From the NCBI GenBank assembly GCA_026018925.1, contig JAKSZU010000005.1, positions 81,767,398-81,831,397 on the forward strand: a stretch of DNA of 64,000 bases, in the 5' to 3' direction. Below, piece by piece: positions 44,089 to 55,261 of this stretch. Source of the stretch: Tupaia tana. Taxonomy: Eukaryota > Chordata > Mammalia > Scandentia > Tupaiidae. The position numbers and the translations under genes were made by a program. Every line of letters begins with the position of its first letter. The stretch's first letter is position 1. A model generated the notes under the pieces. The model was not told the origin of the DNA, did no database searches, and was given only the letters and a program-made list of their open reading frames with translations.

Positions 44089-44598
44089 GGGGCCAGCAGG
44101 TGACATAGTAACTAAAGCACTGGTCTCCCACATGCCTAGCAATGGTTTCAGTTCCCAGTGACTTGAAACTTATGTTGAGGGACCAGCTGTTGGCATAATG
44201 GCTGTGTCTCTAGACTCCCATGTAGTTGACCATGGCTTGAGTCATGGACTCGGTGGCTTAAACTCATGCCAGGCATGTGTGCATGCTGCCCAAGACCTTG
44301 AGAGGAGAATGGAGGAGGAGGAATTGCAAAGTGGCCATCCCCCCGGGAGTGATTTCTCACTTTCTGTCTCTCTGGAGAGCACACACGCTCTATAGCAAAA
44401 ACATGTCTGAAAAAAAAAAAAAAACAGAAAAAACAACTTATGCTGGGTGTGTGTGCGTGCACGCCCCAAATCCCAAGAGGAGACTGAAGGAGGAGAGGTC
44501 ATGGACTGGCCATCCCCCTTAGAGGGTGATTTCTCAGTTTCTATCTCTGTCTCTCTGGTGAGTGCACACAAAGTAAAAATAAATAAATAAATAAAATA
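44089..44598 (+). mobile_element. Outer tSINE-A-like copy, split by another tSINE-A
   Basis: GGGGCCAGCAGGTGACATAG head (44089) to CTTGAAACTTATG (44174), continued after the inner copy by ACTTATGCTGGGTGTGTGTG, ACGCCCCAAATCCCAAGAGG and a TAAATAAATAAATAAA tail. Confidence 0.88.
44179..44434 (+). mobile_element. Inner tSINE-A, same strand as host SINE
   Basis: GGGACCAGCTGTTGGCATAA head, GGCTTGAGTCATGGACTCGG B-box area (mutated), CCCCCCGGGAGTG palindrome remnant, TCTATAGCAAAAACATG end and A14. Target-site duplication AACTTATGTTGA and AACTTATGCTGG. Confidence 0.9.
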
Positions 44599-46064
44599 AT
44601 TTGTAGTATTAACAAGGTAAAAGAAATAGTATGTGATACTGAAAAAAAAAATGAATAAAACACATTATTTCAGGTTCAACATTTCCAAACAAAAGGAATA
44701 AAAGAAAACACCCTAACTCTGATAAAGGGTTTCAAAAAGCAATTTACAGCAAACACTATAATTTTCAGTAAAACAGGCCTTTCTTCACTTTGTAAATTAG
44801 ACAAGACACCTACTAGTGTTTAACACTTTCTTACAGATTCTAAGAAGTGTGAAAAAATGATGGAAAGTAATAAACACATAAACAGTTTGAAGGATGTAAT
44901 AAAGGTGTCAATTTTTGCACAATTTGATTTGTAAAAGTTTCTAGATTATTAGAACCAATACATCAATTCAGTACATTTGTTAAATACTGGATCAATACAC
45001 AAAATTCTTACTTCAAAAATAAATGATGTTTAATAAAATAATTACTGATTTGTCATATTAACAAATATCTAAAATATGTGTTTAGTTTTGAAACTCTTAA
45101 TACATGTTGATAATTGTATTCTGTAAATCTGAAAGCAAATACATATACATATATGCAGGAAGGGAATATACCAAATACAAGCACATGATTCTTTTAAATA
45201 GAAAAGTAAGCATCGAGTTTCATTTAGATTTAGTTGAATGTATTTATGAGGCAAATGAATCCTTGAATTTTTTTTGAGCAATGAACTACTTTGATTTTAT
45301 TTTGCTATTTATTTTAATTTACTATCTATATGATTTTTCACTGAGAAATCAAGATGGTATATAATTGTGAGGTACAATGTTTTAACTATACATGCATGTA
45401 GCCTTTAAAGTTTGCACATTAAATAGTTTTTAGATAAAATAAATTTGGCATTAGTAAAAATAAATTCTCTGATTTTTTTAAACATCTCTAGAGATCCCTT
45501 TTAGGCAAATTGCATCCAAAATATGTTCTATTTCCTATTACAATGTCGTCATTGTATTGACAATAAGGGAAGATTTTATACAAAAGAAAATATAACTTGA
45601 CAATCAATGGCGAACTTTCAAAATCCTGTTTTGCACCAAGCTGATTAATAAAAAAATGCCATATCTAGTAAATACATGTTAAAAGTCTGTCAAAAGGTAA
45701 ACAATTACAAATTGAAACTCCTTTTGGCTGGGACAAAAATTAACTATGTAATGAAAACAATTAACAAAGAATATATTGTTTATTTGTAAATATAACATGC
45801 TCATAAGTGATCTTATCAGTGAATATAACGTAACATTTTGAAATATAATGTCTCACCAAAACTTAAATAAAATTTAGAAGACATTATTTATCCTTAAATA
45901 TGTCTTCTCTCTGTAGAAATAATTCTGCTCACTGTTACAGAGAAATTAGTGTAAAAGCAATTTAACAATTTCTGCTTGTTAATAGATCACTGCTTTCCAA
46001 GTTTCTGATCATATGTGTATATAATCTTTAATGATCACTATTAATAATTTAAATATATATGCAC

Positions 46065-46065
<1 letters not shown>
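44599..46065. other. Long repeat-poor AT-rich interval
   Basis: About 1.47 kb without a recognised repeat. No coding frame with a domain. Confidence 0.45.

Positions 46066-46096
<31 letters not shown>
46066..46096. repeat. (AT)n microsatellite
   Basis: About 30 bp of AT dinucleotides. Confidence 0.95.
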
Positions 46097-46098
<2 letters not shown>

Positions 46099-46244
46099 CT
46101 TATGTAAGTCATTTATGACATAGGTTTTCATACATGGCTATACAATCAACATATAAGCATATATATGCCCACTTGTAGTGTATATACACTAAATGTTTAG
46201 CTCTCATTCAATAGTCAGTGCTACAAGATAGAAATAAAGTATGA

Positions 46245-46412
46245 GTTGCCATGTGGTGGTACAGCAGTAATGGGTCTGTATCCACATCAGAAATGTTCTC
46301 AGTTTGTGTCCTGGATCTCTGAACACTGGGTAGGAGTCTCTGATCTAGGCTGACTATGGCTTATGGATCGTAGCCTGAGAACTTTGTTGTGAATGCCACT
46401 CTCTCTCTCAGA
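46245..46412 (+). mobile_element. Older 'type C' SINE-like repeat
   Basis: GCCATGTGGTGGTACAGCAG head-like start, CAGTTTGTGTCCTGGATC, then a CTCTCTCTCTCAGAATAC end that runs into the CA repeat. Confidence 0.45.
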
Positions 46413-46447
<35 letters not shown>

Positions 46448-46490
46448 TGTGTGTATTTATGCACATGTATGTGTGTGTGTATATATAAAA
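46413..46490. repeat. (CA)n followed by (GT)n
   Basis: (CA)n at 46413-46444 turns directly into (GT)n at 46445-46454, with more TG repeats to 46482. The CA and GT blocks are mutually complementary. Confidence 0.95.
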
Positions 46491-46498
46491 GCGAAAAA

Positions 46499-46764
46499 AG
46501 GGGTGCAGCAGCAGATTGGATGGTGGTTAGGGTGCTGAACTCCCACAATGCTGACCTAGGTTTAAATCCCAGAGCTGGCGGCTTGAAAATCACACCAGGT
46601 GCATGTGTACACATGCCCAAAATCCCAGGACAGTGGAGAACAAGGGATTGTGGCACGATGAACCCCCTGGGAGGTGATTTCTGACTTTCCCTTTCTCTGT
46701 CTCTTCATCTGTCTCTGGTGAATGCATGAAACCTATGGCAAAATTCTGAAAAAACAAAATTTAT
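46499..46764 (+). mobile_element. Old tSINE-A copy, plus strand
   Basis: GGGGTGCAGCAGCAGATTGG head, TAGGTTTAAATCCCAGAGC B-box region, ATGCCCAAAATCCCAGGACA body, CCCCCTGGGAGGTGATTTCT, and ACCTATGGCAAAATTCTG end. Confidence 0.87.
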
Positions 46765-47482
46765 GAAAGCTTTTATTAGTCAAATTCAAATCTATTTCAC
46801 TAATACCAGTAAAAGAGCTTCATACAATGATTTTAGCCTAGGATAAATGATTGCTTTTATAAAAATAAAATATCTCCCTTAATTTGTCAGTTTTCTGAAT
46901 GTCAACTGAATTTTGAGTTCACTAAATAGATTTTTTTTAATTAGGTAGTGATGTATATTTATATGAAGTAAACATAAATGCTTTCTGTTTCTCTTAAACA
47001 ATAAAATAGCTGTGCTCATAACTCTTTTAGTGATGCAAAAAATATAGGATATCAAGCTCATGTAATATATATATATATATATTAATAAAACAAAACAAAA
47101 ATTTTAAAAAACTTGATTTATTTTACTAAATAAACATGCCACTTGCATCTTTATTCTTCTACAGAGATTTGCTCACTCACTTTGGGTTTATACTCAATTT
47201 TACACAGGATCTATAAATCGATAGATTAATAGACAAAAAGATGGAGTCATCCACAATTAAACTAATGTAGTGAATAATAATGATAATGGGACATCAGTTT
47301 GAATAATTAATCCACTTCGATAACATTTATAATAATTAATAAGTAATGAAAAGTAACATGGTAAAGCATGTAAATTTCAGGAGTCCAATGCACAACAACA
47401 AAAATAATATTTTTAAAATTAATGCCTTGTTTTTAATCTGACAAGGACACATATAAAAAATCTTGAGTAATAGGCTTATTCT
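46765..47482. other. Unique AT-rich DNA
   Basis: A short (AT)n is present near 47066-47082. Nothing else recognised. Confidence 0.45.
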
Positions 47483-47674
47483 TTTTTTTTAAATAACTAT
47501 TTATTTTTTATTTATTCATTCATTGATTTTTTTTTTATTTGACCAGAGAGAGACAGAGGGTGAGAGTGAGAGAGAGAGGAAGTGAGAAAGCAAGCCACCA
47601 GGCCCAGGACTGGAACCCCAGTGGGCCATGTGGGAATTCCAGTGCCTTAACCACCATGCCACCTGCTGGTCCCA
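47483..47674 (-). mobile_element. tSINE-B, minus strand, 13-bp TSD
   Basis: T-rich and TTATTTATTCATTCATTG tail, TGACCAGAGAGAGACAGAGG, GAAAGCAAGCCACCAGGCCC, head end CACCTGCTGGTCCC. Target-site duplication ATAGGCTTATTCT at 47470-47482 and 47678-47690. Confidence 0.95.
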
Positions 47675-47798
47675 GTGATAGGCTTATTCTATATAGTCAA
47701 ATTGTAAACTGGTTACAATATATAGCAATAAATAGGAAAGATATTTTCAGCAGAAATATTATTTAAACAATAAAACGACCTATATAAAAAACACTCTT

Positions 47799-48046
47799 GG
47801 ATCAGCGGTTGGTGTAATGGCTATGTTGCTGCACTCCCATGTAGTCGACTACGGTTCGCGTCCCAGACCTGGCAGCTTAAACTCATGCCGGGCGTGTGTG
47901 CGTACGTGCCCAAGATCCCAAGAGGAGAATGGAGGAGAAGGGATTGCAGCGTGGCCATCCCCGCTGGGGGGTGATTCTCTCTTTCTGTCTCTCTGTCTCT
48001 CTCTGTCTTTCTGGCGAGCACATGCACCCTATAGCGAAAAACCTCT

Positions 48047-48093
<47 letters not shown>
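47799..48093 (+). mobile_element. tSINE-A with very long poly(A)
   Basis: GGATCAGCGGTTGGTGTAAT head, B box GGTTCGCGTCCC, CCCCGCTGGGGGG palindrome with one change, CCCTATAGCG end, then about 46 A residues. The flanks share ACACTCTT and ACACCAAACTCTT. Confidence 0.93.
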
Positions 48094-48094
<1 letters not shown>

Positions 48095-49189
48095 ACCAAA
48101 CTCTTATATAACTGATCTGTTTCTAGTTTAGATTAATTGTGAACTTTATATAGATGATTGAAAGTTCTAATTCAATGCCATTTATGGCACAGACTATTTA
48201 TTTCATTATAAACAAAATCCGTGAGGTGGGCCTTCTTATGAATATTGAATCTCGCTTTGTCTCCATTTCTCTTCTCAATGGAGCCCTAGTTGTTGGGCCA
48301 AGAAAAGAGTCTAATAGTAATGAAACAGGTAAGAAAGGCAAATCCATTATCTCAGTAGTTAAAGGTAAAAGCAATTTATGCCATGAAATGTTTGTGGTTT
48401 TTTATATAATTAAATGAGCAAATAAAATTTAAAATGCTTTTCAACCAAAAACAAGGAAAAGGATGGAAGAAAATTATTTAAAGCATCCCTGTTTACAATA
48501 AATTTCATGTTTTCATCTAAAGACAAAAACATATCAGAATTAATTACCTAAACTAAGATGAAAGAAGTTCCTGACAGGACTGAACCTGATTATAAAATAA
48601 AGTGTCCAAAGAAGGTAATTAATTAAGCAGAAAAATTTCTCATACTTACTCTAGAATAAATTGAGTTTAACTTTTAATACTATTTTTAAATACTTCACTG
48701 ATTTAATGCAGACAGTTGTATGAACAGACTCAGTCATCTTCAAAGCATGATAACAATGAAATCCTTGATATGTTTGTACTTGTAGGAAGAAACTATGAAA
48801 AAATTATTAAAGTAAACCTATGATTAGTAGTGTAAAAATATTCTTTGAAATTATTTATAAGAGGCCCATTCAAACAGTAGAGCATAATACATTGTAAAGG
48901 ATAAAATTAGGCCATATTCTATTTTTAAATTATCATTTGAATCTATGTATTTGTTTTTCTTTCATCAGAGCACAAAGGGACTTTTCTTTGTTTTCTTTTT
49001 GTTATATTTCATCTTGTTTTGTTTTGCATTTGGTGACTAGACAGAGTTTCTAATCCCCCAGGGAAAGTCAGAAAAATTACTCATGTAAGACAATAAAAAT
49101 AGCACAGTTTCTATACAGACAGGGTCCCCAAGTAATCATTCCTACACAATAGCATTTTCTTCAAGGTAGCAAGAGTACTGTAATTGATG
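48094..49189. other. Repeat-poor AT-rich interval
   Basis: No repeat or domain recognised. The 87-codon plus frame at 48154-48417 has no recognisable motif and ordinary AT-rich composition, so I do not call it. Confidence 0.45.
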
Positions 49190-49620
49190 ATTTGGGTATG
49201 GAATTATTATGTACTAATAACTTTGCAAGGCCTCTTACCATGTGATAGCTCCTGCTGCTTTATAATTAGCTCTGTGCGTGGTTTGGACAAGTAGCTGTGT
49301 ACTTCACGGACTGTTCGCCAGGTAGAACATAACAGCTCGTTGGAAGCCAATTAGCTGGGCCTGTCAAGGCCAATTTCAGCAATTTTTAGTTTGTGGATTA
49401 TAACCCAAGGAGCCGTAATTGTGACAAACATACAAAGTATTGAACAAGCTGAAAAGCATATATGCTTTGACAATTCAATTTTTTTTTTTCTGATTCACGT
49501 TTGTTAATTTTTCTAACAAAGAATTGTTGCTTAGAGTTGTCCATAATAAATAAAGCCTGGTGTGTTGACCTTACAATGAATAATTGATCACGATTTTTAT
49601 TTTCCGAATATATTCTTCAA
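49190..49620. promoter_or_regulatory. Candidate conserved non-coding element with homeodomain-type sites
   Basis: This repeat-free stretch is less AT-biased than its surroundings. It holds TAATTA (49263-49268), CAATTAGC (49348-49355), GGATTA (49395-49400, Otx/Bicoid-type), TAATTGTGACA (from 49416) and TAATTGATCA (49581-49590). Such clusters of TAAT cores are typical of developmental enhancers, but AT-rich DNA produces many by chance. Calling it regulatory is inference and rests on conservation I cannot test here. Confidence 0.35.
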
Positions 49621-50162
49621 ATTGTACTAAACTAAGAGAACAAAATGAAATGAGACTGTATAAATCCTTTCTCAAAGACAATAATATTTATACTTGTTAG
49701 AATACATTAAAAGGTATTCTCCAAGGATTGCATCCATTGTAAAACAACAAATACAAAAATAAGTCACAGTTCAATACGTTTTCTGTTGTTTCGATTTCTA
49801 GACTAGTGTTTTGCCTGATTCAAGTTTGCACAGGTAGCACAAGCAGAATCTCAATTTTATAAATAAGGCAAATATTTTGCCAACATCTTTTTTTTTTTTT
49901 TTTTTTTTTTCCCAATCAGCAAGAAACTGATTGTGAAGCTACCCTGGTTTCTCCTAATGTTGCAAATGGAGAAAGGACAAACTTGAAAAGTGGGCCTCAC
50001 TCTATTTATTCGTAAGTAGAATATCACCAGCTACATGATGGAATTAAAGGGTGCCACAGGAAATGGGCTAGCCAAATAGTTTATATGTAAAGGCAAGCTT
50101 TAATATTGAACTGATGCTAAAGAACTTATTTCTAGGCCAAAAATATACCAGGCATCAAAAAG
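49621..50162. other. Unique DNA with a T23 run
   Basis: T23 at 49888-49910 has no SINE body behind it. Nothing else recognised. Confidence 0.4.
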
Positions 50163-50172
50163 AGTCAATATG

Positions 50173-50433
50173 GGGAACCAGCAGTTAGCGTAATGGCTAT
50201 GTGGCTGGACTCCGACGTAGTCGACCGCGGTTTGCGTCCCGGACCCAGTGGCTTAAAACTCACGCCGGGGCGCGTGTGTGTGCATGCCCAAGATCCTGAG
50301 AGGAGAATGGAGGAGAAGGGATTGCGGCGTGACCATCCCCCCTGGGGGGTGATTTCTCGCTTTCTGTCTCTATGTCTCTGTCTGTCTGGCGAGCACACGC
50401 GCCCTCTTGCGAAACCCCCCCCAAAAAAAAAAA
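50173..50433 (+). mobile_element. tSINE-A, young subfamily, with TSD
   Basis: GGGAACCAGCAGTTAGCGTA head, B-box region GGTTTGCGTCCC, GGGGCGCGTGTGTGTGC arm and its partner GCACACGCGCCC. The CCCTATAGCGAAAACC end has decayed to CCCTCTTGCGAAACCCC. Target-site duplication AGTCAATATG at 50163-50172 and 50434-50443. Confidence 0.95.
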
Positions 50434-50443
50434 AGTCAATATG

Positions 50444-50984
50444 ATACACATTTACATATAAAACAAACAAATTATAGATTTTGTTATATCATCTGTTCTA
50501 GACATTACTGAAATTATGCAAACAACTATATAGAAATAAGTAAAATAAGTTCTAGCTATGGAGTTTCTTGGAATAGCATATTTTTAATAATTTCTGCAAA
50601 TGAGAAAACACTATATCTGTTTAATCTTGTGTATAGCCAAACAGCATAACTATTTTTGATAATATATATAGTTTTTACTCCCTTCTATAAAATAAATTTA
50701 TAAATAGTACCATTAACTTCATAAAGGTCTTAAACATAATACTCATAAATCCAACACTGTTATAGATGAAGGTATGGAGAAAAAATTTGAAAACTTTTCT
50801 TTAGTGATCTCAGTTTCATTCCTGTTAAAAATAAAAAGAAAAAAATAAGAGCTGTGAAGGTTTTTTTCTCCTAAAATACAGTTTTAAGGATATTGAAGTT
50901 CGCTATATACGTGGTAGAGAAAATAGTACAAGTGTAGACTAGTCACATAAATATTATATTTTTAATAAATTTATCTTACTTGTA
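50444..50984. other. Unique AT-rich DNA
   Basis: Nothing recognised. Confidence 0.4.
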
Positions 50985-51765
50985 AAGGGAGTTTATATTT
51001 TATTGAATTCCTTTTCTATATCAGTTGATATGTTGATAGGATTTTATTTTTTATTTTCTTAATGTAACGTAACATGTTTATTGATTTAAAATGTTGAAAT
51101 AACCTTGCCTCCCTGGATTAGATCCTATTTGATTGTGTGTGATCTTTTTACACATGATCTTAATCTTAACTCACTTAATATTGTTAATGTGCTGCTGAAT
51201 ACAGTTAGTTAGTATTTGGTTGAGAATTTTTGCATCTATGTTCATCAGCGATGGTGGTCTACAGTGTTCTTAGTTCTTCATCTTTGCCTAATTTTGAGGT
51301 AATGGGTGCCCTGGAAAATGAGTTTGGGATATTTCTACTTTAATCTTTAAGAATCACTTGAGAAAACTGGTGTAAAATTCAGCAGTGACATTATCTGGTT
51401 CTCAAATTTTTTTTGCGGGGGTTGGGGCTTAGCAAGGAGGGTCTCTGTATTATTGGCTCAATAAATTTATTTCTTATTGATCTCTTTAGAATTTCTATTT
51501 ATTACTGATTCAATCTTGGAAGATTGTATGTGAAGAGAGATTTATGCATCACCACTAGGCTTTCTAGCTAGCAAGATAGTTGATTGTAATAGTCTCTAAT
51601 AATAATTTGCATTTCTGTGGGATCAGTTATAATGTTTTCTTTTCCATTTCTGATTTTATTTATTCGGTTGTTCTACCTCTGTTTTTTCTTTGTTATCTAG
51701 CTAATGGTCTGTTGATTAAGTTTATTCTTTCAGAAAAACCAAGTTTAGTTTGTATATTCTAGGTG
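50985..51765 (-). mobile_element. Old L1 ORF2 fragment, minus strand
   Basis: Antisense L1 reverse-transcriptase region: ATTGAATTCCTTTTCTATAT, CTTGCCTCCCTGGATTAGAT, GAGAATTTTTGCATCTATGT plus TCATCAGCGATGG, and CTAGCTAATGGTCTGTTGAT near 51695. Many frame breaks; no intact reading frame remains. Confidence 0.78.
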
Positions 51766-52164
51766 TGCATACATTGTCAGATGTGTAGTGATTTTCTTTA
51801 TCTCAGTCTCTGTCCTGGCATTTTTCTTCATGATGACTATGACAGGTAGATTTTTTTTTAATTTAGTGTATTGTTGTGTTTTGTGTGACATTTTTATTTT
51901 CTGTATTCAATTGTTGATGCTATGCCATGTCCTGATAGTTTCTGTTGTCAATATATTCTAGTTTATTCTCTTCTAGAATTTTTTCACCTTCTGCATTTAT
52001 TCCTTTGTTGAACTGATTTTATCAACTTTATTGAGATACAGTATACAGATCATAATCATTATACATTTGTAGTAACTGGATTGAATGAAGAGATGACAAT
52101 AACATGTAATACTCTTTAAAAAGAGACAAATAGAATGGACTTGGGATAGTTTTGCCATTTTGGA
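51766..52164. other. Unassigned AT-rich DNA between two L1s
   Basis: It may hold further decayed L1, but I could not match it. Confidence 0.35.
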
Positions 52165-52384
52165 GCTTTAAAAATAACTCAAGCAGAATGGGGTTAACTC
52201 TTCTTTTAAAGTTTTGAAGAATTCAGAGGTGAAACCATCAGGACCAGGGCTTTTCTTTGTTGAGAGGTAATTTATTACTGACTCAATCTCCTGGCTTGTT
52301 ATGGGCCTATTCAGACTTTCTGTATCCTCCTGGGTCAATCTTGGTAGAGTATATGTGTCCAGGAACCCTCCATCACCCTTATCC
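52165..52384 (-). mobile_element. Inverted 5' segment of an L1 ORF2
   Basis: Translated on the minus strand this gives the ORF2 segment upstream of the RT core, with the landmark [11 protein letters not shown] and, before it, [20 protein letters not shown]. It ends (in sense) at KEELTPF near 52168. The next part of the same protein is found at 52385 on the plus strand, which is the signature of twin priming. Confidence 0.88.
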
Positions 52385-54440
52385 TTCAAAAGATAAAGAC
52401 AAGACAAGGAAGGAAAATTATAGACCAATATCTCTGATGAATATAAATGCAAAGATTCTCAACAAGATATTAGCAAATTGTATCCAACAACATATAGAAA
52501 AAGATTATACATCACGACCAGGTAGGCTTTATTCCAGGGATGCAAGGTTAGTTGAACATACTTAAAACCACAAATGTAATACACCATATTAACAAAAAGA
52601 AAGAAAAACACCATATCATCAATTGATGCAGAAAAAGCATTTGATAAGATACAGCATCCCTTCATGATCAAGACTGTCAGTAAAATCAGCATAGAAGGGT
52701 CATTTCTCAATGCAATAAGAGCTATTTGTGAAAAATAAATAGCTAACATCATCCCAAATGGAGAAAAGTTGAAAGCTTTTCCACTAAAAACAGGTACAAG
52801 ACAAGGATGCCCACTTTTTCGGCTACTTTTCAATATAGTACTGGAAGTCCTTGTCAATGCAATCAGAAAAGAGAATTAAATAAAAAGCATTCACATAGGA
52901 AAAGAAGAGGTGGCACTCTCTATTTGCAGATGACATGATGGTAGATATAGAAGACCCAATGATAACCATGGAAAAATATTCCTGGAAGTAATACATGAAT
53001 ACAGTAAAGTTGCAGGGTATAAAACCAACATACAGAAAACTATAGCATTTCTACAAACAAAAAGAAGGCAGACCAAGGTAGAACTGTAAAAAGTAATTCT
53101 ATTTACCATAGCCACAAAAAGTATAAGATACTTAGGAATAGATGATACTAAGAAAAGATGTTGAAAATGACACAAAAAGTGGAAGGAAATCCCATGTTCC
53201 TGAATTGGAAGAATTAATAAAATCAAAATGTTAATTTTACCCAAATTAATCTACATATTTAATGCAATCCCAATCAAAGTGCCAGAGAGATTTCTCACAG
53301 ATCTAGAAAAGACCATCATAAAATCTGTCTGGAATCATAAAAGACCTCATATTGCCAAAGAAATCCTGCACAAGAAGTGTGGAGTGGGTGGCATCTCACT
53401 CCCTAATCCTAAAATATACTACAAGCTGTGATAATCAAAACAGCATGTTATTGGCACAGAAATAGACAGGTGGACAATGGAACAGGATAGAATCCCCAGA
53501 TATAAATTCTGAGACATAGAGCCAACTGATTTTTGTCAAAGGATACTAGTCAATCCAGTGGGAAAAGGAAAACCTCTTCAGCAAATGGTGCTGGAGAAAC
53601 TGGATATCCACCTACAGAAAGATGAATCTGAACCCCTGTATCTTACCATTGACAAAAATCAACTCAAAGTGAATCAAAGATCTAAACCTAAGACCTCAAA
53701 CGATAAAACTGCACTGGAAAACACTGGGGAAACTCAGGGAGACATTGGGGAAGATAAAGACTTCTTAAATAAGACCCACAAAGCACAGTCAATAATCCCA
53801 AAAATAGACAAGTGGGATTATATCATATGAAGAAGTTTCTGCATGGCAAAAGACACAGTAACTAGTGTGAATCGACAGCCCTCAGAATAGAAAATATTTG
53901 TCATAAACTATGCGTCAGATAAGGGACTGAAAACCAGAATACACAAAGGAACTCAAGCAGCTGTCCTGAAAAAAGATGACTAATTCTATTAAAAGATGGG
54001 AGAGGGATCAGCAGGTGGTGTAATAGCTATGTCAGTAGACTCCCATGTAGTTGTCTGTGGTTCGAGTTCCGGACCCTGTGGCTTAAACTCTTGCCAGGAG
54101 CATATGCATGCATGCCCAAGATCCTGAAAGGAGAATGGAGAAGAGATTGCTGTGTGCCATCCCCACCGAGGGGTGATTTATCACTTTCTGTCTCTTTGTC
54201 TCTCTCTGTCTTTGTGGTGAGTGCACGCGCTCTGTAGCAATAATCTCTCAAAAATATAAACAAACAAACAGATAGATAAATAAATAAAAGACAGAGAATG
54301 AGTTGAAAAAAAAAAACACTCTCAAAGGAGACATACAATACAAAAGGCATATGAAAAAATGGTCAACATCCCTCATTGTAAGGGAGATGCTGATCAAAAT
54401 CACAATGAGATACTACCTAACCCCATTCAGAGAGACCTCC
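52385..54440 (+). pseudogene. L1 ORF2 (endonuclease/RT) forward segment, broken
   Basis: The plus-strand frames give, in order, [20 protein letters not shown] (from about 52415), the RT active-site context LFADDM at about 52917-52935, [19 protein letters not shown] (from 53235), [15 protein letters not shown] (to 53430) and the C-terminal part ending IDKWDYII at 53827. The frame shifts several times, and about 25 residues are missing between the inverted and forward parts. After a SINE at 54004-54285, the similarity continues (AAAATGGTCAACATCCCTCA, ATCACAATGAGATACTACCT) and stops near 54440 without a poly(A). ORF2 supplies the endonuclease and reverse transcriptase of L1; this copy is dead. 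Confidence 0.9.
54004..54285 (+). mobile_element. tSINE-A nested in L1
   Basis: GGGATCAGCAGGTGGTGTAA head, GGTTCGAGTTC B-box area, GATCCTGAAAGGAGAATGG body, then an A-rich tail with CAAACAAACA and AAATAAATAAA. Target-site duplication AAAAGATGGGAGA and AAAAGACAGAGA, with two differences. Confidence 0.9.
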
Positions 54441-54634
54441 CCGATTGTGTCAAGTATGCATTTAACAGTAATCCAGGGCTGATTGGAGGTTGGCATTTGG
54501 ATGGTGACTTCAATACCCTGTTTTGCATGCTGTTGCTCTCTTTTTATCTATCTCTCTCACTCATGGACACAATAAACAAATAAGGCAAAACACGATTTGT
54601 GTACTTTTAAGATATTTACGTTTTATGTAAAGAG
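54441..54634. other. Unassigned DNA after the L1 break
   Basis: Does not continue the L1 3' UTR. Nothing recognised. Confidence 0.35.
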
Positions 54635-54781
54635 ATAGTGTTACATGTGTATATGCCCCAAATCCTGAAAGACTGGAGAAATAGAGAAGGGATTGAAGTG
54701 TGACTATGCCAATGGAAGTGTTTTCTCTATTTCCCTCTTTCTCTCTGTCAGTCTCTGGTGAGTTCACATGCCATCTGTAAA

Positions 54782-54783
<2 letters not shown>
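54635..54783 (+). mobile_element. 5'-truncated old tSINE-A
   Basis: Begins inside the body (TATGCCCCAAATCCTGAAAG) and runs through GAAGTGTTTTCTC and a CT arm to GTTCACATGCCATCTGTAAA. Confidence 0.75.

Positions 54784-54825
<42 letters not shown>
54784..54825. repeat. (GA)n microsatellite
   Basis: Pure GA array at the place where the SINE poly(A) tail should be. Confidence 0.95.
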
Positions 54826-54827
<2 letters not shown>

Positions 54828-55057
54828 GCTCTGCAGCCTAGTGGTTAAGGGAGCTGGATCCTACATGACTGACCCTGTGGTTCGAGTCCCTGGTGGCCTG
54901 AGAAACATGCTAGGTACATGTTCATGCATTGCCTAAATCCTGAAAGGAGGGAGAGATGGAGGAAAAAGGACTGCTGTATGATCATTCCCATGGGGAGGAG
55001 GATGGTTGTTTCTTCTCACCTTTCCCTCTCCCTGTCAAGTACATGCACCCTCTATCC

Positions 55058-55061
<4 letters not shown>
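54826..55061 (+). mobile_element. Old tSINE-A copy, plus strand
   Basis: GGCTCTGCAGCCTAGTGGTT head, perfect B box GGTTCGAGTCC, CCTAAATCCTGAAAGGAGGG body, CCCATGGGGAGG palindrome remnant, and TGCACCCTCTATCCAAG end. Confidence 0.85.

Positions 55062-55107
<46 letters not shown>
55062..55107. repeat. (GA)n microsatellite
   Basis: About 46 bp of GA, again in the tail position of a SINE. Confidence 0.95.
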
Positions 55108-55109
<2 letters not shown>

Positions 55110-55261
55110 CAATGCTATTTGATGACACATCCAATCATGTTAATCCAAAAGTAGCCAGGGAAAGAAGGAATTATTTTAAGAGAATAGAAAATGAAAGAAC
55201 AGAATGATAGGTTTGAATCCAAATGAACATAACTGATCCAAATTGTACAACCCAAAGTCAA

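Noticed and set aside
48154-48417. 87-codon plus-strand frame as a small gene
   Set aside because: No recognisable motif, ordinary AT-rich composition and no sign of conservation that can be read here.
49888-49910. T23 run as the tail of a minus-strand SINE
   Set aside because: The sequence to its right has no SINE body, so it is listed only as a homopolymer.
52257-52565. 102-codon plus-strand frame
   Set aside because: It crosses the inversion junction of an L1: the first part is antisense ORF2 and the second part is sense ORF2, so it is a chance chimera.
52459-53244. Minus-strand frames of 132 and 117 codons
   Set aside because: Antisense shadows of the L1 ORF2 forward segment.
54784-55107. 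CRISPR-like regular repeats
   Set aside because: These are GA microsatellites and two similar SINE copies; there are no short direct repeats with unique spacers, and the genome is eukaryotic.
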